From UBA3792 sp964426415 (GTDB lineage: Bacteria; Bacillota; Clostridia; Christensenellales; CAG-138): DNA of 9,540 bases. The first letter of the stretch is position 1. The number at the start of each line of letters is the position of its first letter. Below, in pieces: positions 5,775-9,540 of this stretch. A program made the position numbers and the translations under genes. The notes below the pieces were generated by a model. That model was not told where the DNA came from. It did no database searches and saw only the letters and a list, made by a program, of their open reading frames with translations. Location: positions 1 to 9,540 of the forward strand of contig CAYRQM010000052.1 of assembly GCA_964426415.1 (NCBI GenBank), in the 5' to 3' direction.

Positions 5775-6695
5775 ATGGTACGAATTCTTGCATCTGACGG
5801 TATGGAAAAGGGCGCGGTTGCCGCGCTGGAAGCAAAGGGCTGCGTGGTAGACCAGCAGTTCTACGATCCCGATGCGCTCAAAGAGGCGGTCAAGAACTAC
5901 GACGTATTGGTCGTGCGTTCCGCCACCAAGGTGCGCGTTCCCCACATCGACGCGGCGAAGGAAGCCGGCAAGCTGAAGCTGGTCATTCGCGGCGGCGTGG
6001 GCGTGGACAACATCGACGTGCAGTATGCCGAAGAGAATGGCATCACCGTGCGCAACACGCCGCGTGCCAGCTCCCAGTCCGTTGCCGAGCTTGCCATGGG
6101 GCATATGTTTGCCTGTGCGCGGTTCCTGTCCATCGCGGGCTACACCATGCGTGAAGACAAATGGGAAAAGAAAGCCTATGCCAAGGGCATCGAGCTGCAG
6201 GGCAGAACGCTGGGCATCGTGGGCTACGGCCGCATCGGTCAGCATCTGGGCGTCATGGCAAAGGCAATCGGCATGCACGTCGTTGCGTTTGACATCTATC
6301 ACGTCCCCGGCATCGAAGAACAGCTGGGCATCCCCTACGTTGAGATGGACGAGCTGCTCAAGACGTCCGATTTCATCAGCGTCCATGCACCCGCAGTGGA
6401 CGGCGGCGCCATCATCAATGCCGACACCATCGCCCAAATGAAGGACGGCGTTTGCATCATCAACACGTCTCGCGGCTCCAACGTAGACGAAGACGCACTG
6501 CTGGCAGCACTCGAATCCGGCAAGGTGCGCGCAGCCGGGCTGGACGTCTTTGCGTCGGAACCCGCCAAGAACAAGGCGCTGTACAGCCACCCCATGGTGT
6601 CCTGCACGCCGCACATCGGCGCATCCACGGGCGAAGCGCAAAAGCGCATCGGCGCCGAGATCGTCGACATCATCAGCAAGCAGTTCAATCTGTAA
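5775..6695 (+). CDS. serA: D-3-phosphoglycerate dehydrogenase SerA (short form, no ACT domain)
   Basis: This is a 306-aa D-2-hydroxyacid dehydrogenase that oxidises 3-phosphoglycerate to 3-phosphohydroxypyruvate with NAD, entering serine synthesis. The Rossmann motif GYGRIG is at residues 150-155. The catalytic set is Arg72 (VIRGGVGVDNID), Glu262 (DVFASEP) and His280 (TPHIGAST). The protein ends at the substrate-domain helix, without the C-terminal ACT (serine-sensing) or ASB domains of longer enzymes, so classical serine feedback through ACT is absent. Short forms are known and this does not look truncated: stop and terminator follow normally. ATG 5775 is preferred over ATG 5757 because AAGGAG (5763-5768) is correctly spaced for it and family members begin VRIL/MKIL. 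Other 2-hydroxyacid dehydrogenases share the fold, but coupling to serC makes SerA the clear choice. Confidence 0.93.
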   Translation: MVRILASDGMEKGAVAALEAKGCVVDQQFYDPDALKEAVKNYDVLVVRSATKVRVPHIDAAKEAGKLKLVIRGGVGVDNIDVQYAEENGITVRNTPRASSQSVAELAMGHMFACARFLSIAGYTMREDKWEKKAYAKGIELQGRTLGIVGYGRIGQHLGVMAKAIGMHVVAFDIYHVPGIEEQLGIPYVEMDELLKTSDFISVHAPAVDGGAIINADTIAQMKDGVCIINTSRGSNVDEDALLAALESGKVRAAGLDVFASEPAKNKALYSHPMVSCTPHIGASTGEAQKRIGAEIVDIISKQFNL

Positions 6696-6707
6696 ACTCA
6701 ATATCAC

Positions 6708-6742
6708 AACACCGTGTGCCAAATCGGCACACGGTGTTTTTG
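6708..6742 (+). terminator. intrinsic terminator after serA
   Basis: ACACCGTGTGCC (6709-6720) and GGCACACGGTGT (6726-6737) form a perfect 12-bp stem with loop AAATC, followed by TTTTTG (6738-6742). The strongest terminator in the window, 13 nt after the serA stop. The first repeat 'leader' starts within its T-tract. Confidence 0.92.
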
Positions 6743-6775
6743 TTGCGGGAACACCCGCGTACACGTTTTTCGGGG
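6738..6775 (+). repeat. leader repeat copy A
   Basis: This copy begins in the serA terminator T-run, reads TTGCGGGAACACCCG and then GTACACGTTTTTCGGGG (6759-6775). It is one of six related stretches, all ending in CG or CGN followed by a TTTT-CGG core. A 74-bp palindrome begins at 6795, 21 nt after the CGG core. No coding function is seen. Confidence 0.6.
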
Positions 6776-6794
6776 TGGACGAACCCGCACATTT

Positions 6795-6868
6795 GTCATC
6801 CTGAGGCTGCGCCGAAGGATCTCGCACGAATGAAACAGATTCTTCGGCACTTCGTACCTCAGAATGAC
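6795..6868 (+). repeat. 74-bp two-tier palindrome, copy 1
   Basis: The copy starts GTCATCCTGAGG and ends CCTCAGAATGAC, whose ends pair except for one position. Inside, CCGAAGGATCT (6822-6832) pairs with AGATTCTTCGG, forming a second tier. It is exactly 74 bp, the same as copies 2 and 3. Its loop region (ACGAATGAAAC) differs from the other two, so this is the more diverged copy. Confidence 0.85.
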
Positions 6869-7027
6869 CCCGTGGTTTGGTGTTACTTCCGTTTACAAGT
6901 TTCAAGCTATGATGGCGGCTTCCGCCGCCGAATTGTTCGGCGGCGCTTTGCGCACGCCGAGGCGCTTCGCTTATTAGTAGCGACGGTATTTCCCCGTGCG
7001 CGGGGAAAACCGCGCTGTACGATGCCT

Positions 7028-7048
7028 CGTCGGCGCGGACTGCACTTT
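7028..7048 (+). repeat. 21-bp direct repeat, copy 1
   Basis: The segment beginning CGTCGGCGCGG and ending CTTT recurs at 9338-9358 with one difference (A versus G at the sixteenth to eighteenth base region). The second copy sits beside the phosphoesterase 3' end. The match links the 6900-7150 block to the block at 9338-9508. Confidence 0.7.
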
Positions 7049-7113
7049 GTTCGCAACGGCTCCTTCCGCTTCGCCTCATCCGCATTGCTCGCACGTTCCG
7101 TCGCGCCTCCTCG

Positions 7114-7150
7114 CCCCAAATGGTCACGCTGCGCTACCAACCATTTGGGG
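7114..7150. repeat. perfect 11-bp inverted repeat with 15-nt loop
   Basis: CCCCAAATGGT (7114-7124) and ACCATTTGGGG (7140-7150) are exact reverse complements around CACGCTGCGCTACCA. The right arm includes a CTACCAACC-TTTG-GGG sequence similar to the start of the leader copies at 7531 and 9365. No T-run follows, so it is not a terminator. Confidence 0.75.
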
Positions 7151-7324
7151 ACCCCCTTCTGTCGTTCGTCGCTTTGCTCCTCATGCTCACGCAGGAGAAT
7201 GTTCGCCGCGTCCCGCGGCTTGCAACGACAGCGGAATGGGCTTCTCGGACGCTGCGCGCCCTGCGAAGCCGACCCGTACCATCCCAGGGTAGCGTGAAGA
7301 ACTCCCAGTATTTCCAATTATCTT

Positions 7325-7340
7325 GTACACGGTTTTAGGG
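7325..7340 (+). repeat. leader repeat copy E (diverged)
   Basis: GTACACGGTTTTAGGG matches the core of the other leaders (GTACACG, one base, TTTT, CGGG) with A for C in the last block. Sequence before it is not clearly related. Palindrome copy 2 starts at 7365, 25 nt after the GG, matching the spacing of the other pairs. Confidence 0.45.
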
Positions 7341-7364
7341 AAAGGGAAGTGAAAAGCACCCCCT

Positions 7365-7438
7365 GTCATCCTGCGCTTCAGCGAAGGATCTTGCGCGCAA
7401 GCGGGAGATTCTTCCTTGCTTCGCTGCGTCAGAATGAC
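7365..7438 (+). repeat. 74-bp two-tier palindrome, copy 2
   Basis: The ends are GTCATCCTG... and ...TCAGAATGAC. The inner tier is GAAGGATCT with AGATTCTTC. The loop GCAAGCGGG is shared exactly with copy 3. Length is 74 bp. The first 15 bases (GTCATCCTGCGCTTC) are identical to those of the shortened copy at 7674-7699 read on the other strand. Confidence 0.85.
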
Positions 7439-7474
7439 CACACGGGGCGGGAAGCAGGCGGATTGATTGACATT

Positions 7475-7508
7475 TGCATTGGGAAACCCGTTCACACGAT
7501 TTTCGGGG
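7475..7508 (+). repeat. leader repeat copy B
   Basis: TTGCATTGGGAAACCCG followed by TTCACACGATTTTCGGGG matches copies A and D in order and spacing. It is followed not by a palindrome but, 26 nt later, by leader copy C. The text after it (GAGGGGAACG) matches the inverted copy F. Confidence 0.6.
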
Positions 7509-7533
7509 AGGGGAACGTTCGCGGCGCTGCCAA

Positions 7534-7568
7534 CCTTTTGCGGGGAAACCAGCACATACGTTTTTCGG
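7534..7568 (+). repeat. leader repeat copy C
   Basis: CCTTTTGCGGGGAAACC then ACATACGTTTTTCGG shares its beginning with copy D (CCTTTTGCGGG) and its core with the family. It is followed after about 30 nt by a different hairpin (7604-7620), suggesting leaders can be joined to different palindromes. Confidence 0.6.
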
Positions 7569-7603
7569 AAAAGAAGAATCCCAAAACACCCAGTTTTTGT
7601 AGG

Positions 7604-7620
7604 GGCGGATACCATCCGCC
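7604..7620. repeat. GGCGGAT/ATCCGCC hairpin
   Basis: GGCGGAT (7604-7610) and ATCCGCC (7614-7620) form a perfect 7-bp stem with a 3-nt loop, preceded by TTTTTGTAGG. There is no T-run after either arm. It takes the place that a GTCATCC palindrome takes after the other leaders. Confidence 0.55.
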
Positions 7621-7673
7621 AGCCCTCGCTTGCGCACGCGCCCAAATGAATAGGGACACAAATATCGCTCCAT

Positions 7674-7699
7674 CTGTCATCCGAAGCGCAGGATGACAG
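7674..7699 (-). repeat. shortened GTCATCC palindrome (deletion form)
   Basis: On the minus strand it reads CTGTCATCCTGCGCTTC then GGATGACAG. The first part equals the left end of copy 2, and the last nine bases are its own inverted end. It looks like a 74-bp element reduced to 26 bp by internal deletion, or an independent fold-back. It lies 27 nt after the core of leader F on the same (minus) strand. Confidence 0.65.
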
Positions 7700-7724
7700 A
7701 GACGTGCTTTTCGCGTTCCCCTCT

Positions 7725-7752
7725 CCGAAAAACGACGTCCCCCAACGCAAAA
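7725..7752 (-). repeat. leader repeat copy F (inverted)
   Basis: On the minus strand: TTTTGCGTTGGGGGACGT then CGTTTTTCGG, continuing AGAGGGGAACG, which closely matches the text after copy B (GGAGGGGAACG). It starts in the T-run of the hsp20 terminator and points away from hsp20, as copy A does relative to serA. Confidence 0.55.
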
Positions 7753-7782
7753 GGCGGGCTGCCCAACGACAGTCCGCCCTTT
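7746..7782 (-). terminator. intrinsic terminator of hsp20
   Basis: Read on the minus strand, AAAGGGCGGACTG and CAGCCCGCCTTT form a roughly 12-bp stem with one bulged base (7750-7782), followed by TTTTGCG. It begins 10 nt after the hsp20 stop. The stem is good, the T-run moderate. Confidence 0.72.
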
Positions 7783-7791
7783 GCATTGGGA

Positions 7792-8244
7792 TTATTCGAT
7801 TTCCAGCTGGCGCGACGCCGGCACGACGTTCTCCTTCTTGGGGAGCGTGACCTTCAACACGCCATCTTCATATTTCGCCTTGATGGCTTCGGTATTGACC
7901 GCCGAAACGTCGAACGCACGGCTGTATGCGCCGTAGGAACGCTCGGTGCGGATGTACTTCTGCTTCTTGTCCTCGGACTCATGCTCCAAATGCCGTTCTG
8001 CATGGATGGTCAGCGTGTCGCCGTTCAAGTCCAACGAGATGTCCTTCTTGTCAAAGCCCGGCAAATCCGTCTCCACCAGGAAATGATCGCCCTGATCCGA
8101 AATATCCGTCTTGCATTCCGAGAATGCGCCGCGCATGGCGCCGTACGGTCTGCCAAAGAAGTTCCGTTCAAATTCTTCCAGTTCACGGAAGGGGTCATAT
8201 GCTGCAACGGTGTTGTTCTTGCGATAAGGTTTCAATTCGTACAT
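7792..8244 (-). CDS. hsp20: small heat shock protein Hsp20 (alpha-crystallin family)
   Basis: This is a 150-aa ATP-independent chaperone that binds unfolding proteins in the cytoplasm. An N-terminal arm (residues 1-40, with DPFRELEEFERNFFG) precedes the alpha-crystallin domain, which runs from about residue 45 (KTDISDQGDHFLVETDLPGF) to GVLKVTLPKKE near residue 138. DLPGFDKKDISLDLNGDTLTI and the central AYSRAFDVS are family hallmarks. The C-terminal QLEIE supplies the [IVL]-x-[IVL] motif used in oligomer formation. ATG at 8244 is preceded on its strand by GGAGG (8254-8258). A CIRCE element 160 nt upstream suggests HrcA repression, and a terminator follows. Single-gene unit, divergent from the phosphoesterase gene. 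The family is certain; which hsp20 paralogue is not. Confidence 0.95.
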   Translation of the reverse strand: MYELKPYRKNNTVAAYDPFRELEEFERNFFGRPYGAMRGAFSECKTDISDQGDHFLVETDLPGFDKKDISLDLNGDTLTIHAERHLEHESEDKKQKYIRTERSYGAYSRAFDVSAVNTEAIKAKYEDGVLKVTLPKKENVVPASRQLEIE

Positions 8245-8403
8245 GATTCTGTTCCTCCAATTCTTTGATTCGATTTGACTCGTTTCTTGCTTTTCGGTCT
8301 TACCCGCAGGCTTCCATCGCTTGTCGCCTCTCTTCTTTTGATGACCATAGCATACCCCGCGATTATGAAACGCGTATGACTTTGATTTGATGCAATTGTG
8401 AAA

Positions 8404-8430
8404 TTAGCACTCTTTTGCCGAGAGTGCCAG
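8404..8430. promoter_or_regulatory. CIRCE operator (HrcA binding site)
   Basis: TTAGCACTC (8404-8412), nine bases, then GAGTGCCAG (8422-8430). The left arm matches the CIRCE consensus TTAGCACTC-N9-GAGTGCTAA exactly and the right arm in 7 of 9 bases. HrcA represses heat-shock genes through this site. It lies in the divergent region, 160 nt from the hsp20 ATG and 61 nt from the phosphoesterase ATG. I could not fix the hsp20 promoter: a CATAAT (-10 like, minus strand, 8362-8367) lacks a good -35, and TGCTAATTT overlapping the operator (8409-8401) could be an extended -10 with a poor -35. Confidence 0.85.
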
Positions 8431-8443
8431 AACGCGGTTTTCC

Positions 8444-8472
8444 TTTCGCTTTTCCAAGAAATGTGGTACACT
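8444..8472 (+). promoter_or_regulatory. candidate promoter of the phosphoesterase gene
   Basis: TACACT (8467-8472) is preceded by TGG, giving an extended -10. A weak -35, TTTCGC (8444-8449), stands 17 nt away. The leader to ATG 8492 would be about 12 nt, very short but containing AAAGGAG (8478-8484). The CIRCE element ends 13 nt upstream of the -35, so HrcA binding might affect this promoter as well. Moderate support only. Confidence 0.4.
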
Positions 8473-8491
8473 CAAGCAAAGGAGCGAAGCG

Positions 8492-9328
8492 ATGCATACA
8501 CGGACGAAAAAAGTGGTTTTGATCGTGATAAGCTGCCTGCTGGCGGCACTTTTGGCGTACGTCGGCGTGGGATTTTGGCAGAGCACGCAGTTCCGTTGCG
8601 TCACCTATCACATGACGGGAACGAACGCGCCATCCATGCGGGTGGTGCTGCTGTCGGACGTACACGACGCGGCGCTGTCCAACGAAGAAATTGCCCACAA
8701 GGTGGCGGACGCGGCGCCCGATTTTGTTTGTCTGTGCGGCGATTTTCTCAGCGCTTCCAATCTGACCCGCGTCACCGACCTGATCGAACGGCTTTGCGCC
8801 TGTGCCGAGGTGTTCTTTTCCTTGGGCAACAGCGACATCACCTATTGGAGCGCCGAAGCGGAAGCAGCCGTCACGGCGGCGGGCGCCATCATTTTGAACA
8901 ACGACTATGTGACCCGCACCATCGACGGCGTTTCCGTGCGCTTTGGCGGGCTGTACGCCTATGCATCGCAAGTCGACGACGACCAAGTCGCTTGGGAATC
9001 GTCCGACGCGTATCACTTTCTCACCAGCTTTACCGACACGGACGACTACACGATTCTGCTGTGCCACCGACCCGAAAGCTTCTTTTACGGTGCGGCGGAC
9101 GACTGGGCAATCGACCTGCTGCTGTGCGGACATACCCACGGCGGCGTCATTCGCATCCCGCCCTTTGGCGGCGTAATTGCATCCGAACAGCGCCTGTTCC
9201 CCCAATACGTTTACGGCCGCTACGCGCTGACCGACGACATGACCATGATTATCACCGCCGGCGTCGCTGCCTATCACAACATCCCCCGCTTCTATAACCC
9301 CGCCGAGATTGCGCTTGTGGTTTTTTGA
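8492..9328 (+). CDS. membrane-anchored calcineurin-like metallophosphoesterase
   Basis: This is a 278-aa protein. Residues 6-28 form one membrane segment after a basic start (HTRTKK), so the catalytic domain is probably outside the cell, as in YkuE/YaeI-type proteins. The metal-binding motifs appear in order: SDVHD (Asp56, His58), CGDF (Asp84), GNSD (Asn113, Asp115), CHRPE (His192) and GHTHGG (His214, His216). All metal ligands are present. The His of the usual GNH[DE] motif, which normally aids catalysis, is Ser114 here. The substrate is unknown; a phosphate monoester or diester is expected from the family, lipid-linked substrates being possible. ATG 8492 follows AAAGGAG at 7 nt. It is divergent from hsp20 and followed within 50 nt by repeat DNA; no separate terminator is seen. 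Confidence 0.88.
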   Translation: MHTRTKKVVLIVISCLLAALLAYVGVGFWQSTQFRCVTYHMTGTNAPSMRVVLLSDVHDAALSNEEIAHKVADAAPDFVCLCGDFLSASNLTRVTDLIERLCACAEVFFSLGNSDITYWSAEAEAAVTAAGAIILNNDYVTRTIDGVSVRFGGLYAYASQVDDDQVAWESSDAYHFLTSFTDTDDYTILLCHRPESFFYGAADDWAIDLLLCGHTHGGVIRIPPFGGVIASEQRLFPQYVYGRYALTDDMTMIITAGVAAYHNIPRFYNPAEIALVVF

Positions 9329-9337
9329 TGAAGCGCG

Positions 9338-9358
9338 CGTCGGCGCGGACTGCGCTTT
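9338..9358 (+). repeat. 21-bp direct repeat, copy 2
   Basis: Same as 7028-7048 with one base changed. Here it is followed after a few bases by CGCTACCAACC, a sequence that in the first block lies about 85 bp further on (7132-7142). The 9338 block therefore looks like the 7028-7150 block with its middle removed. Confidence 0.7.
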
Positions 9359-9373
9359 ACTTCGCTACCAACC

Positions 9374-9407
9374 TTTTGCGGGCAACCCCGTGTACACGCT
9401 TTTCGGG
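9374..9407 (+). repeat. leader repeat copy D
   Basis: TTTTGCGGGCAACCCCG then GTACACGCTTTTCGGG, the cleanest leader copy with copy A. It begins 46 nt after the phosphoesterase stop, oriented with that gene, and is followed 28 nt after its CGG core by palindrome copy 3. Confidence 0.65.
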
Positions 9408-9434
9408 AAAAAATGCGCAAATAACGCTCCGGCC

Positions 9435-9508
9435 GTCATCCTGAGCTTCGGCGAAGGATCTCGCGTGCAAGCGGGAGATTCTTCCTCGCTTCGCTTCGTC
9501 AGAATGAC
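9435..9508 (+). repeat. 74-bp two-tier palindrome, copy 3
   Basis: GTCATCCTGA (9435-9444) pairs with TCAGAATGAC (9499-9508) except for one C-A position. GAAGGATCTC pairs with GAGATTCTTC with one G-U pair. The loop contains GCAAGCGGG, as in copy 2. The best-paired of the three full copies. Confidence 0.88.
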
Positions 9509-9540
9509 AACGGGAGGCATATTGCTGCTTGCATGTATGC

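Larger units (their letters stand above)
6743..7749. other. gene-free intergenic region, mosaic of short repeats
   Basis: About 1 kb between the serA and hsp20 terminators holds no gene I can support. The open frames here are read-throughs of palindromic repeats, are Arg/Ser/Pro-rich in every frame and lack ribosome sites. The contents are five of the six leader copies, two full and one shortened GTCATCC palindrome, a GTAGGGGCGG hairpin, and a middle block (about 6900-7320) with several perfect inverted repeats: 6923-6945 (10-bp stem), 6990-7009 (TTTCCCCG/CGGGGAAA), 7114-7150 and 7205-7219 (GCCGCG/CGCGGC). No transposase or integrase remnant was recognised. Confidence 0.7.
9329..9540. other. 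repeat-bearing 3' flank, gene-free to window end
   Basis: No gene is supported here. The stretch contains the second 21-bp direct repeat, leader copy D and palindrome copy 3 in close succession. The last 30 bases (after 9508) show nothing I can name. In the RNA the palindrome could serve as the 3' hairpin of the phosphoesterase transcript, but no T-run follows it. Confidence 0.65.

Noticed and set aside
4520..5776. 418-aa open frame on the minus strand opposite serC
   Set aside because: It is fully antisense to an unmistakable serC, and its start lies inside the serA ribosome site region. No recognisable protein features.
6923..6945. 10-bp hairpin as a terminator
   Set aside because: No T-run follows on either strand and no gene ends nearby.
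5736..7127. 463-aa open frame on the minus strand opposite serA
   Set aside because: It runs from repeat DNA through the serA terminator into serA antisense; composition is non-protein-like.
6907..7317. 136-aa minus-strand open frame in the gene-free region
   Set aside because: It is the translation of inverted repeats (Arg/Lys/Ala-rich), without a ribosome site or promoter; similar frames exist on the other strand.
6795..7699. possible CRISPR array
   Set aside because: Repeats are few, unevenly spaced, of differing families and occur on both strands; no cas genes.
7187..7786. 199-aa minus-strand open frame and its overlapping neighbours
   Set aside because: It spans several palindromes and leader copies and the hsp20 terminator, so the coding appearance comes from lack of stops in GC-rich repeats.
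8245..8403. RNA thermometer (ROSE or fourU type) in the hsp20 leader
   Set aside because: I found no segment complementary to the GGAGG ribosome site in the leader; CIRCE is enough to explain heat control.
8232..8471. 79-aa minus-strand open frame upstream of hsp20
   Set aside because: It covers the CIRCE element and the divergent promoter region, overlaps the hsp20 start and has no ribosome site.

Overview
The window looks like chromosomal DNA of a GC-rich, Gram-positive member of the Bacillota, probably class Clostridia. The support is a ThiT-type ECF thiamine transporter behind a TPP riboswitch, a CIRCE (HrcA) operator near an hsp20 gene, strong GGAGG-type ribosome binding sites, a lipoprotein with a Gram-positive style low-complexity linker, and intrinsic terminators. 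I cannot place it at family level. No phage, transposase, CRISPR array, rRNA or tRNA is visible.

Layout. 1-900: promoter, TPP riboswitch with a terminator-type expression platform, thiT and its terminator. 1020-3136: a tight three-gene + strand operon: a lipoprotein with a degenerate NlpC/P60 domain, a chloramphenicol-acetyltransferase-like protein, and a membrane-anchored protein with a Ca-binding-like loop. The operon has a 17-nt palindrome at its presumed transcription start. 3158-4509: a threonine-synthase-like PLP enzyme with its own promoter and terminator. 4584-6742: serC-serA, the first two committed steps of serine synthesis, as a two-gene operon with promoter and strong terminator. 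6743-7749: about 1 kb without genes, filled with short palindromic repeats. 7792-8244 (- strand): hsp20. 8245-8491: divergent regulatory region holding CIRCE. 8492-9328 (+): membrane-anchored metallophosphoesterase. 9329-9540: more of the same repeat family.

How the parts work together. thiT imports thiamine when thiamine pyrophosphate is scarce; its RNA switch is readable base by base. SerA and SerC convert 3-phosphoglycerate to O-phosphoserine, and the neighbouring PLP enzyme belongs to a family acting on phosphorylated hydroxy amino acids, so this may be a small amino-acid cluster. The lipoprotein/CAT-like/anchored-protein operon has no assignable function.

The two least explained things are (1) the NlpC/P60-like lipoprotein, whose catalytic Cys is replaced by Pro and whose His position is not His, in an operon with a CAT-like protein, and (2) a modular repeat: a roughly 35-bp 'leader' ending in a CG-N-TTTTCGG-like core, followed 21-28 nt later by a 74-bp two-tier imperfect palindrome, or a deleted or alternative palindrome. 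Copies of the leader lie just beyond the 3' ends of serA, hsp20 and the phosphoesterase gene, each pointing in the direction of that gene's transcription. I see no clear case for a wholly new defence or mobile system.
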